A stretch of 64,000 bases of DNA from Ditylenchus dipsaci. Taxonomy: Eukaryota; Nematoda; Chromadorea; Rhabditida; Anguinidae. The translations under genes were made by a program, and so were the position numbers. The notes beneath the pieces were generated by a model, which did not search any database, had not been told where the DNA came from, and saw only the letters and a list, made by a program, of their open reading frames with translations. The stretch is from positions 1 through 64,000 of the forward strand of contig SADC01000089.1 of NCBI GenBank assembly GCA_004194705.1, given 5' to 3'. Shown here in pieces: positions 31,109 through 42,430 of the stretch (its first letter is position 1; every line of letters begins with the position of its first letter).

Positions 31109-31151
31109 ATTGTAAAAATAAAAGTGTTTTAGTATAATAAATGTTAAGATC

Positions 31152-31162
31152 TTTATTTAAGT
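31152..31162 (+). promoter_or_regulatory. Second copy of TTTATTTAAGT
   Basis: Exact copy of 29413-29423, 43 bases before the ATG of the pepsin-like gene and downstream of an A/T-rich 3' end with AATAAA. Confidence 0.5.
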
Positions 31163-31194
31163 GTACAAAATAAAACAAAATATACAAAATAAAA

Positions 31195-32262
31195 ATGCAT
31201 CCACAACTATCAAGCGCAATTTTGCTTAATCTTCTGTATCTTTATCAAATAAAAGATGCTAATGTCAGTTTGACGTATGATCCAAACTGTACATTTGTAG
31301 GCTCACAGCATAGAAGGAAAACGCCTGAAGATGCTAGGCCTCCTGTTAACACATCACCGTTCACACTTGAAGCTAGGTATGAGTCTAATATTCTGAAAGG
31401 AGATATCGATGTGGGGATTCCTCCTACTCCTTACGCTATGATATTTGATAACAACGTTTCTGAGACAGTGTTTAATATGGAATCTTTAAAAACGCTTTCA
31501 AATGATTCTCTGTCTTTCTCTTTGATTTTCGGGGAAAGATATAAAACACGTGAAAATACAAGTTCTGATTACAATTGCAGTCTTACTGGCTTGAATGATA
31601 TTTTCTGGGGAGACAAATATGGTGCAGTAAGTGCCCAATTCGACCTTGAGAATGAGACTACTAAAAATATACTCAGTCTTTCTTCGAATCCTGATTCCTT
31701 TTTAAGTATCGCACTTTCTAAAATGAAAATTCCTGTTGCTACCTTTTATTCTAGTAGGGATCAGGCCATGATAACATTCGGCAGTCGTGATCCTCTACGC
31801 TGTAATAGAAGAGGTTGGTTTTATGTGCCAGGTAATTGGACCTTTCCTATTCATTTTATAGAGTTCCAAAACAGCAAAGGTATAATCATGAATCCTCTCT
31901 TCGGAGATTTCGTTACAAAATACGGAGTGAATGAAACTGCTCTCATATCTTTTGCTAAAACATCAAGCATCATACCCTATAGGTATGCTTCTATGATTGC
32001 TCAGATGACAGGAGCTGTGCGATTTGGTGATAAATTTATTGTACAGTGTAACGCCAAATTTGTTAATATTGTATTTCATATAGGAAAATCAAAAGTTATT
32101 TTGCTTGAGCCAAAGGATTATGTGAAACAAGAAGCGCTCAACAAGTGCACCCTGATGTTTCATGAAGGTGATTCTTGGGTGCTTAATGGACAACTCTTCT
32201 CCAGCTATTGTATAGCTCTCGATACTCGGAATTATATAACAGGATTTACAAACGCTAATTAA
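31195..32262 (+). CDS. Secreted, catalytically dead pepsin-like protein
   Basis: The 355-residue product begins with a probable signal peptide (SSAILLNLLYLYQIKDA). The rest follows the pepsin (A1) fold: N-lobe ILKGDIDVGIPPTPYAMIF; C-lobe VATFYSSRD, MITFGSRDP and GWFYVPGNW; the second active-site region; then an EPKDYV loop and the C-terminal SWVLNGQLFSSYCIALDTRNYITGF, which matches the WILGD...FD..N..GFA end of pepsins. Both catalytic motifs are lost: the first DTG is DNN (Asp85 kept), and the second DTGTS is FAKTS (the Asp position is Phe253). Ten N-glycosylation sequons are present. The frame is intact, so the protein appears maintained as a non-enzyme. It may be a secreted binding protein or decoy; its role is unknown. 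It is the last gene before the right terminal repeat. Confidence 0.88.
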   Translation: MHPQLSSAILLNLLYLYQIKDANVSLTYDPNCTFVGSQHRRKTPEDARPPVNTSPFTLEARYESNILKGDIDVGIPPTPYAMIFDNNVSETVFNMESLKTLSNDSLSFSLIFGERYKTRENTSSDYNCSLTGLNDIFWGDKYGAVSAQFDLENETTKNILSLSSNPDSFLSIALSKMKIPVATFYSSRDQAMITFGSRDPLRCNRRGWFYVPGNWTFPIHFIEFQNSKGIIMNPLFGDFVTKYGVNETALISFAKTSSIIPYRYASMIAQMTGAVRFGDKFIVQCNAKFVNIVFHIGKSKVILLEPKDYVKQEALNKCTLMFHEGDSWVLNGQLFSSYCIALDTRNYITGFTNAN

Positions 32263-32365
32263 AGCAAAACTTAAATTTAATTCAAATCAAAAATTTCGCG
32301 CTTTATTGAGAAGTATACTTTTCAATACGTATTGCGAAATGTCTAGTAGTTAAAAAAGAGCAACC

Positions 32366-32737
32366 AAGAATGGCGCACGCTGATTGGCTGGTTTGATTTA
32401 GGCCACGCCCACTCCACTTCATTCCCGCCAAACATTGAGCACAGCATAGGTCTGGTGTCAGGCTGTGCCTGGCTGTTTGACCTAGGTCAGTTGTTTTCCC
32501 GCCAAAATTAAACAGCTGTTCTGTTTCGAAATAGTATTGCGAAATATGTAACAGCTGTTGTTGACCTATATTTCGAAATAGTAACAGCTGTTGTTGACCT
32601 ATATTTTGATGCCCCATAGGTATGGGTCAAAAAGGGGCGGAGCTTAACACCCTCCTATACCTATGGGCTTCTCTTTGAAAGTGCCCAATAGGTATGGGGC
32701 ACAAAGGCGGCATCCTTTGAAGGCAAAACTTGGTGCT
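32366..32737 (-). repeat. Right terminal inverted repeat
   Basis: Ends CTTGGTGCT and is the reverse complement of the left repeat. It contains a local duplication of GTAACAGCTGTTGTTGACCTATATTT. The CCAAT box is present, but no TATA box follows on the inner side. Confidence 0.92.
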
Positions 32738-32743
32738 AGTACT
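32738..32743. repeat. Right target-site duplication of the Polinton (AGTACT)
   Basis: Matches AGTACA at 13251-13256 in 5 of 6 bases. Confidence 0.8.
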
Positions 32744-34463
32744 ACTGTAATGCTTAGGCTCTGTTGTTTCCGCACATAATGACGGTCAATGCTGTTTGCT
32801 CGATTAAGTTTTTCGTTTAGCACTGAAATCAAAAACAATTTCAATTTTAAACTTTTCATGAGTTTCCAAGTGTATTGTCATTAAAATTGTCAATGACTCA
32901 AGTTACGAAAATTTAATAATAAATTAGTGAAATTTTTTTTAAATTAAAGCAGTAAATAAGATTTTTTTCACACGCCGCTGCCGCCGCCGCTCATTTTTGA
33001 CCCGCGCTGCTGCCGCCGCTGTTATTTTTCCCCCCGCCGCTGCCGCTCTTTTTTTTGCGTGTCCAAGTATGGACACAACTAGAGACAATCAGTGATTAGA
33101 GACAATGAGTTACTAGAGCCATTTAATTAAGGCGACTAATCGGATAATAATAATACTTCAATAAAGTAAAATAAGAAGATGATAAAATGAAAAAGTTGCA
33201 ATTTTTTCAGTGATTCTTTTGCTCGCATGTAAAAGTTTAGAAAAATCAGAAGTGATGAGAACTAAGAACTGATAAGAACTGCTGAAAATTGCAAGTTACG
33301 GCTTTTTATAGTGAAGTAATTATTTTCGACTACTGAAAACAAACTCTCTTTTCTTGAAATGAACAGTGGTGGTCTTTTTTGTATATGTTTACTTGCGTGC
33401 TAATTCTGCTCAGCTTGGACAGCTCTATAAGATTGTTGTTAGAAATTACTATATTATGCAAAATTTTTAGATTTTTTCTCAATGCAAAGCAAAATTAGAA
33501 ATTTTCAGCCATGCATCATTTAACAAAATTTGCTCTTTTACCCGTGGTATTACCGATAAGAGAAAATATTTTTTCAAATTTTTTTTTATATTATTTTTTT
33601 CATTTGATATTTTCCGAATCTACACGAAAAACTGCATCTAAATTATCTTGTCATTGGGGAGACTCAGAAAGAGGTCCAAAAAATCAAAATATCGAATTTT
33701 AAACTATTTTCGATTGTTTTAACTTCTCTTTAGTTTTTTTGATTACAGTCAAACACTGGAATAGCTTTTTGGGGGAGGGTACAATGGAATAGCGGCAAAA
33801 GTACGTATCGTTTTGTTCAGCGCAAAAACTTGAACGATAAATAAACGATAAATAGTGACGTCGGTTTACGTTTAAGGAACAAGGAAATAAATTTTAACGG
33901 TATTTCGCAGCAAATTCTTGTTTCGTCTTTTCTTTTAGATTTTCGGACCTTTTTTTAAAAAGTAAATAAATAGACACCATCGTATATCACTGCGATTATA
34001 GTTTATAATAAGGTTTGTCAATGGACCGAAAAGGTAAAATATAAACAAAATTATATCATACTTTTACTTTTATGTACCACATTTGGCAAAGCTATTACTC
34101 TAAACGAGGGTAGACAGGCGCTTTACAAGCGCCCAACTTTTAGCGGGAAAAATCCTCTTTTAGTGAGATTTCAATTGTAAATTTTTTATCCTAAAATATG
34201 TGCTTAAACACCAAGCTTTACTTTTCCTCTTGCGTACGTTCCCAGGCCACTACTACCCCTCAGCATCGCTTTATTCAAATCAAGATAATATGCTGCAAAT
34301 TTCCAATACGCTGAAGGAAGAATGCAGGAAGAGCGCTTCCAAGAGATACTAAGTAGATAGGTGAACTGGTAAACGGGTAAACGGTTTTCATAGAAAAACA
34401 GTGGTTTGATGTTAAAACGCTGTTTTATTAATGTTATGTGAAAAATTAGAAGTGATCGGAGCT
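32744..34463. other. Non-coding stretch with a GCC/GCT-rich segment
   Basis: No gene is supported. At about 32972-33052 there is an impure CCGCTGCCGCCGCCGCT repeat in three blocks separated by TTATTTTT-type spacers, in sharp contrast to the AT-rich surroundings. Confidence 0.5.
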
Positions 34464-35689
34464 TGACGTAAGGGGTACGCGACGTTTCCCTGTAAAACCG
34501 TTTCCCTGTAAAGCCGTTTCCCTGTAAGCCGTTTCCCTGTAAGCCGTTTCCCTGTGAGCCGTTTCCCTGTAGGCCGTTTCCCTGTAAGGGACGTTTCCCT
34601 GTAAAAACAGTTTCTCGTAAAATGGAACGCGACTTCAATGTATTTTTAATCGCGCTTCATTTTTTCGCGTTTTCATGTAATTTTCAGTGTAACATGCAAC
34701 GCCCGAAAGGAAAGCGAAGGAACTACGTGGAAGTACTGGTTGTGGTGGTACTGAGGTGCTTAGGTATTACCCAAGTAGTGATCCGCCTGCCAATACAGTC
34801 TGATACACCTTATCAAATAGTCTTATGCGCATTAAAAAAGGTTTATTATACTAAATCCTCCGTACCACCTGGATAACACAATCAACTGGGTATCACCATG
34901 CGAATGACTCGAGAACGACAGTATATGAAGTGCATCCCCCTCCAAAGAGTAATAAAATCGAGGGTGTGAGTTGGGTACAGTTGGGTATGTTGCGCTTATT
35001 ATTATAACTTTTTTTGTATAAATGCGGAGCGTATTTCGCCGCTTCGCGTCGAAAGACCAGCACACTCCACAGTGCAAGGAATTGGGGTTTTCTGAATATG
35101 CACCGCCCTGTTTTACGGCAAGAGAACTCATACTCTTTGCAGTGGGGGTGCGCTTCAACTTTTACGCTCGAGTACGACCTGAATATATTAATTTCACCGT
35201 CAAGGGGGGGGGGGGCGGTTGTTCTTAATTACCCCTACAACGAAAGTTGCAGCCATAAGTATCATTATCTAAGTTCAACTAACTGGGTACCACCATGTGG
35301 GTGCCATCAACTAGTACTACCAACAAGTACTAACAATTAGGCCCCACTACCTGTGTACCTCGACACTGGTACCATCACATGGAGACCTCTTGATCTAACA
35401 GCACTATGATCTGAGTGCTACTTTCTTGGTAATAATACTTCCCTACTACCATTTAATACCCAAGGGTATTATTTCAGATATAGTTCGATCCCTCATCAAA
35501 AGTTGAGTCTACAAAATTTTCCTACACGCTACAGTTCCTTGTCGTACCTTACAGGGAAACGTCCCTTACAGGGAAACGGCCTACAGGGAAACGGCTTACA
35601 GGGAAACGGCTTACAGGGAAACGGCTTACAGGGAAACGGCCTTACAGGGAAACGGTTTTACAGGGAAACGTCCGTGTCCCTGACGTAAG
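34464..35689. mobile_element. Foldback element 2 with minisatellite arms, 9-bp target duplication
   Basis: TGACGTAAG occurs at 34464-34472 and 35681-35689. The element between (34473-35680) starts GGGTACGCGACGTTTCCC and ends GGGAAACGTCCGTGTCCC. Both arms are arrays of an 18-bp unit, CCGTTTCCCTGTAAG at 34490-34620 and its inverse at 35540-35680. Same architecture as foldback element 1 but an unrelated repeat unit. The centre has no recognised transposase; it contains degenerate GGTACCA-type repeats at about 35280-35470. Confidence 0.85.
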
Positions 35690-35825
35690 AACATTATGAC
35701 CCAGAATTTTTTCCGCGTTTTCGGCGCATCGAGTTCAAAAAATAAAGACCCCTCCCCTTTAATATAAGCGCCCCCCCCTAGAATGCATCCAAAAAATAGA
35801 AGCCCCGGGGCTTCTATTAGAGGAA

Positions 35826-36260
35826 ATACGGTATTTGGATCAACAGCTCAATGATCGAGAAGAATCTCGAATGGACGAAATTTTCACCAAAGTTTGCAAC
35901 GTGCACAATTTAAAAATTCACATGATCAGGACTTTATTGGCCACAAATCCAACAGCAGCCATGCGCAGTTTGTATGGCAGTGATAATATCATGGCCACAT
36001 TCAAAGGTCAACACCTTATTCTAAGCCTTTGCACCCAAATCTCCCCTTCAAATATTATTTGGAGTCAAAAAACTAATGACAAATGCTACAAGGATGTTCC
36101 ATTACAAGTAGAAGGCACTAAAAAACCATTATTTATTGAACCAGTGACAAGAGTATTAAATGCCACTTCAGACGAGATACTTTGCTCTAGCATTATTAAG
36201 CCTCTCAACGGGACCGAAGCCGTCACATGGAACCTGCCCCAGACACTGAATCTACACTGA
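35826..36260 (+). pseudogene. Fragment of a viral or retroelement envelope glycoprotein
   Basis: An open segment of about 142 residues contains IHMIRTLLATNPT, GQHLILSLCTQ, a CYKDVPLQV motif, FIEPVTRVL and a following conserved Cys. This Cys-rich order, with a W..K.ND.CY..VP element, resembles the ectodomain stem of glycoproteins in invertebrate negative-strand viruses and of envelope genes in LTR retroelements. No start, fusion loop or membrane anchor is visible; the frame ends at 36260. It is read as an old insertion remnant. Family assignment is tentative. Confidence 0.45.
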
Positions 36261-39200
36261 CACAGCCCCAACCACTGACTACTACTAATCACTACCAAAA
36301 TATTAAAGATACTAGGGTCTGCAGGCGCCTATCGGCGCCTATGCCGGAACATTGGTAGTTCAAGCACTATTCCTGTGGTTCGGGAACATTAGTGGTTCAT
36401 TTACAATAATAGTTCGGGTATATTTATCTATTGAGTGCGTTAATAGTTAGGCTAGATCATCCACCCTACCTGTTAAGCCACATACCCTACCTCGCCTATC
36501 CTCGCCTAACCTTGCTTATCCTCGCCTATCCTCGCCTACCTCGCCAACCCTCGCCTGTTAAGACTACTATAACGTACACCTGACCTGGTCCCCAGGGTGT
36601 ACGTTATATCAAAGTTTGATTGTAGAGATTCTACCTGAGCACTTAACTATCCTATCTGGATACCTACCCACCCTAAGTGGCCATTTACCTACCCTACTTG
36701 GCAGAAAAGTGAGCTTGAAAACAAAAATCCACCTTGAATCCAGGCCAAAATTCTCCATCACCAATTTGGAGGGCAAAGGAAACTTTTTTCAGAAGCCATT
36801 TCAATTATACGTGTCTGTGCTCGAAAGAGAGATAAGATGTTGAACTTGGGGGTTCCAAGAAGGTATACGACATTAGTTTGCAAAAGTTTTCAGAACTTGG
36901 CCTCGAACAATTCCTCCCCAGAGACAATTCATCTCCGGGGACAATTCATCTCAGGACAATTCCTCCCCGCGACAATTCATCTCCGGGACAATTTATCCCC
37001 AGAACAATGATACGAAGTTTTCTAGGCAAAAATTTAGCAAAAACTTTTTCTCCCGTTTTCATTAACCCCGGTTCTCTTTCGTACTCCATGGGGTGCAGAT
37101 AGTAGTATGAAGGTGATAGCACCAGTAAAGTGGTACTCAGCTGCTAGTACCAAGTCACTGACTAGCTATAGGTATTCAAGGCCCATATTCAATCAGTTCA
37201 AACGATTGATTTAACTGAAAAATTTGAGCTTACGACTAATTTGAGCGAAATAGTTCTTCTAAACATTGAGTATAGTCTCAAACCTGCCAAAGATTACGAA
37301 AAATCTTCAAAACTGTGTTAGATACAGCTAAAAAAGTCTCAATTCACAAATCCTTCGATCTTCATGAAAATTGACGCTGAAAGACTGAAAGACTCAATTA
37401 TTATTCCGGCTCGAAAACGAGAACAGAATACACTTGAGGCAATAGTTCGTGAAATGATAAGAGTTGCTCAGAGTGCTGGAAGGCCGATCTATTACATTCT
37501 ATTTTACGAGTACAAATTCAAACAAAAATGTGCCTTGGTTGGGTGCACACAAGTTCCAATGAAGAAAATTCCAAATGAGGAATTTTTCAAACAGATGTTC
37601 ACATAGTTGAATTTTGAAATGAGGAATTCTCCAAACAGGGAATTCTCTGAACAAGGAATTCTCCAAATAAGATATTTTCAAACGAAGAATTATCAGAACA
37701 ATATTTTTCGGCGCTACCGGAGTATAAGCCATCCCCCCCTCCCCCCTATTTTTCAAAGTGTTTCCAAACACCCTATATTGACCTAAAATTGCCTCAAAAG
37801 CTCAAAAAGAGATTATTTTCAGTTCTAGTAAATACAAAATTGAGCTTTGAGACCACCCAAAAATACCTATTTAAACCGTTCTTTAAGGGCTTCTTGATAC
37901 CAAACACCACTGGAAAGCTATACAAAAGGGCGAAACTGCACCCAAGCAACAAAACAGCGTTTCAAAACAGTCATACATTTATAATCATTGATGGGTTTCA
38001 AGTAATAATAATGCAAGGATTCTCTGGTTGATGAATTAGTTAGCTGGAAGTGTTCGCTGGCATTTTATGAATGACCGTACTCAACGTATTTGCAATTGAA
38101 AAAGAGCTTGGTGATCCGGATGCAAAGAAAAGCTAAATAAAATAAAAGGTTTTCACAATATTTTTCTGTTCAGGAATTAATTTTACTTACATTTTTGGCC
38201 AAGCTCAGCATCTTGTGTTTAGTGCTTCTTGTACATCTATTTGCTAGAACTACTAAACTGCTCTGCCTTTCTTTTGGAATGTTTAGCAAGAACAATATTA
38301 CATCAACTGACTGCAAATTACTATGGAAATGAAATTCCGTTGTAGAGAAGCTTAAAAATATATTTCTTTATAGTGCGATTCTCTATAGACTCTCTATGGA
38401 CTTTATATAGCCGGTTAATTGAATCGCCCTATATAGAGACTCGACTGTTTGTACATTTACAGCATCTAAAGTTCGTGTTAAAAAGGGGCAATCTTGTGAC
38501 AAGTAACTACAACTCCCTTTTTTACTATTTCATCTTATTTTATGCTTATATTTCAGTAACCACGAGAAAAATAAATAAGAGAGACACTCGAAACAATATC
38601 TTTACAGTTTGTGATATCTTTTTCACATTTATAACGAATTCCTGGTTTGCCCAAAATCATGTTTAGACCACTTTTTCACACGTTACAGCTTCTGAAACGT
38701 GTAGAAAACGTGTTTTTAGGGCCCGAAGGAGCACTTTTGGAAAAAAAAACTTTTGATAAAAATTTGACCTTACGCCTTGGGGGACCAAGGTAAACAACCC
38801 TAAAAGGGTATGAATCTAAATAGATGAAATAAAAATAGATGGAAAGTGGGAAAATACTGCAATTCAGCACCTTGGACCAAGTGAACACTTGACAGAAAAT
38901 GTCACTGGCATTCTGACTGGGTCCGTTTACAGAAATAGTTAAGTAGTGTCTTGCTAAAGCGAGCAGATAGTTTCTAGCTTAATTTTTCATTCTTCAGTGG
39001 CGCATATTTGAGAATTTATATATAAAATTACTTCTGTAGCTATCAACTTCTCAGAATTTGCTAGAACTTGCAACTCTTCCAAGGAATGGCAACTTTTAAG
39101 AGACCAATCAGTGTCTAGCCACCTTCAAATTTCTCAACTCTGATATATAATGATTATCTATCGTTATCAGCAATGGTTTAACATAATTAAGAGAGGAAAT

Positions 39201-42200
39201 AGTGAAATGTCTCTGGATGAATAGATTAAATTGACTGCTGATTGGGGCTAAAGCATCCAATTCAGAGCGGTTAAGAAGAGCAAGCACTGAGAACAATGTT
39301 TCTGAACTTGTGTTAGATTTGGCTGATGGCTGAAAATATTATTTGCTTAAAAATACAAAAGAGAGTTAAAAAGACTTTATTGATACTTCGAAATAACTCT
39401 ATTAGATTGACCAACTTTCAAATGTTTCTAGACAGAAATTCATGTTTTTTCGATTAACAGCTTTCTCATACTCAAGTTGGCCGCTAGAATCTAGCGAAAA
39501 TTTCGATATCATGCAATCTCAATGATCTGGCAAAACCTTATGGCACCTCATTTTATAAAATTTGAATGAAATACAGTCGACTGTCGATGTAACAGTACCC
39601 AAATTTTTTTCATGTCTAGTGTCTGACGCTTTTTCACTTCAACGTTTATTCTTTTTGGAAAGCTCCGTTTTGACAGAGCTGTGAAATGCCTTGGTCCTCC
39701 CTGATGTTGCTTTTTCGCGATTTGCAGGCTTCGGGCATAGTTACGGGTAGGCAAGCGTATGTTAGGACGGACTTTAATGTGAGTCTAAAATATGTTAGAC
39801 ATACTCGTATAAAACACGTTTGAATTTAACAAGAGCTTAATAAGAGCTCTTAAATACAAGTTGCGTTTTTTTATTATCGGTCATATGACGGACGCTCAAC
39901 CTCACAAGGGAAGGTCATTTAGTGAAACGCCTTTTCGAGAAATCTGACAGAGCAGCTTTGTAGCTATTGATGAGTAGAATCACGTAGTGTAAGTCGTTTT
40001 TGCTATGGAGTGAACTTTTTTCAGCTAGGCTGGTTTGAAGTTAGGACATAAATTAGGTACTCTTATTTCAAGTGTTTTATATCAATTTTAAATTCAAAAT
40101 TTCCAAAGACTTATTTAACAAAAATTGCAGCGAAACATATCAATTTATTACATAAAACTTGGAAAAGCGCCCCGGCAAAAAGCCGGTGCTTGAACTTGGC
40201 AACATGGGCTGATCTACCCGTGAACCTAGTCTAATTACTTAACCCACCAGAGTACTACTATCTGAGTAACACTTCTTTGGTACTACTTGCCCTTAGCTAT
40301 GACCTGCTGGGTACTCCCACCTGAGTGTCTCTACCTGAAAAAAAGGCCACCCGAGTACCCCTATCAGAAGTACCTTTATTAGGAGTACGCCCTTCTGTAC
40401 ACTCTCATCCGAGTATGCCGCTCCTAAGTACCTCCTTTTGGATGCCCATATCTGGGTAACCCTCTCCTTACAGTGTTTCAAAATTCGAATTTTAGTATGT
40501 TAGGAAAGTTTGGCGCAAAATGAAAAAATGGCAAAATTTTCAAAAATGGTCGATTCCTGACTATTTTTTATTTCGTGTTCCTCATCGAATTTTTTTCTCT
40601 TCAGCCTTTGCATATTCATAGCCAGAATATTCCTTAAACTAAGGGCTTTCGAATGAGCCATCACTTGCCCATAAAACATGCAAAATTTGAAAGCTATAAT
40701 TGATTTCTATGAAAATTTCCAAGAAATTTTTTTCATCTAGTTGACTCGAATGGTATATTGGCAGGGCTCTCATCTGTACTCATTCATGAGATTTGTACCT
40801 ATTTGCGCCTTGTGTACTTATTTCGTACTTATTTTTTGATTTGGCTTCGAAATATGTAAGAATATCGCATTCAAATTTTTCAAAATTTTTGCCTGCGGCG
40901 CACTTCTTCGTTAATTTTTTTTAGTGCGCAATATTTTTTGGTATATGGTCAACTCTCGATTCAACGTCTTAGCCAGGGACCGCTCACAAGGTGACGCTGA
41001 ATCGAGAGTTTACTTTGACTAAACCATAGAGGGACCAATGCAAAAATAGACCGAAAACCACAGGAAGACCAAGGCTGTCGAAATTTTTTTTTCGTAAAAT
41101 GTCCTTCCCACACTTTTTTCGGACGTTTTTTATCGTTTAAACGGCTTTGAAAATATTTAGACTTTGAAAAACGCACTACCGCAAATAATGTTGGGTATTT
41201 GGGATCAATCGATGTCTATTCCGTTTCGCCGAAAATCGTGAAGTTCCAAACTTTTGTTTGATTTTGTTTGCTTGAAAAAAAGTTATCTTTTGTTGTAGAA
41301 AAAAAGATTGGCTCAGTTTGATTACTCTGAGCCGAGTTACGGACAATTTTATTTAATTACTGGAAACCGACAAATTTATTCAACAAATTCAACAAAAAAT
41401 CAACAACAATGTTTCTTATCTTGTCTCGACGCTCCTTCCATTCCTTTCAACGCAAATTTCCAGACGACGGCGAAAATCATTCATTGCTCTCTCGATCATG
41501 GCTAGCGGCAACTGTCCCACGTGTTACATAAAAAGTTTGGTCTACACGGATCAGCCTCTGGCCTCTTTGATTGAACTGCGTGAAAAGATCGTCGAAGAAA
41601 TGGGACAGTTGCCGCTAATACGCTCTAATACGATATAGGAGACTGTATAATAGAGTTTTATAAACACTGAAAAGCCGGCAACCGAACATTTGTCACTTTT
41701 TGACATTTTTGTCGTGCGACAATTGTCACTATAGTTTTTTTTGTCGCTTTAGGTCAAAGCATCTCACACATCCAAAGTATAGGTCAATTCTGGATCTTTT
41801 TTTTATCACATAATTAGTTTTTGGGCTCTTACTCGACAATTCCAGCTTATAAAATCGAACAAATTTAGTGAAAATATAAGCAAGAAATGAGTAAGGTAAT
41901 AACAAGAATGTCACGTGACAAAGGTATCGGAAAAAATAGCGGCAGGAGTGCACTATACCGCGTAGCCCAAAACTGTCTTAAAGCGTGTTTTTTGATGTGT
42001 GAGCAATTAAAAGGAAAACTATGTTCAAGATCTTCTTCTTTTGAGGAGTGGCTCCTACTCAGGCTAAAGTTAAATATTGGTTTTAGTGTTCCCTTGTGTT
42101 CCCTTGTGGATCTATTAAAAGTAGTGAAATGACACAATTTTTGCTCTAAAGTAAAATTTTTATATATTTTTGTCGTAAATACTTTGATGATATGTCATTA
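36261..42200. other. 6-kb gene-poor region with small repeats
   Basis: No gene is supported. Visible pieces: a CTCGCCTATC minisatellite (about 36490-36560); a GACAATTCATCTCCGG repeat (about 36905-37005); AATTCTCCAAA repeats (about 37620-37700); degenerate GAGTACC repeats of about 20 bp (40245-40475); a MITE-like pair (CAACTCTCGATTCAACGTC / GACGCTGAATCGAGAGTT, 40950-41010); and an inverted pair around GCGGCAACTGTCCCA / TGGGACAGTTGCCGC (about 41500-41625). Confidence 0.5.
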
Positions 42201-42224
42201 GAAAGCCCGTGATCTGGGCTTTCT

Positions 42225-42430
42225 TTTACGCATCAAATAACTGAAATCTGCTATAAAAATTGACAAGATTCACCCCTTTGAAGTTGCATGTCCAAAAATC
42301 ATGATTTGCCTGGTTTAGAAGAGCAGCTTACCATCACATAGTGCCGTTTTTTTTTATTTTTTTTCACTATTGTGTTCAGCGTGAAACTTTGCACCAGAAT
42401 TTACACTTGGTAACTCCGGCTTTCCAATGT
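42225..42430. repeat. Diverged copy of the 304-836 foldback repeat
   Basis: Shares CCCGTGATCTGGGCTTTC, CCTTTGAAGTTGCATG, CACTATTGTGTTCAGCGTGAAA and TTTGCACCAG with the repeat at 304-836, in the orientation of its right arm. Confidence 0.6.

Larger units (their letters stand above)
13257..32737. mobile_element. Maverick/Polinton virus-like transposon, about 19.5 kb
   Basis: The boundaries are long terminal inverted repeats with AG...CT ends and a 6-bp target duplication. The core Polinton genes are all present: protein-primed DNA polymerase B (damaged), retrovirus-like integrase, packaging ATPase, adenain-like protease, double-jelly-roll major capsid protein and penton-like minor capsid protein. 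It also carries unusual cargo: TATA-binding protein, PAZ-domain protein, RING-H2 protein, and a secreted inactive pepsin homologue. Genes from 21990 to 28943 are packed end to end as in a virus. PolB and one minor capsid gene are disrupted, so this copy is probably not fully autonomous, unless the breaks are sequencing errors. Confidence 0.95.

Noticed and set aside
37364..37606. 80-codon frame with a charged start
   Set aside because: No recognisable domain, and its end runs into simple GAATTCTCC repeats; coding evidence is insufficient.
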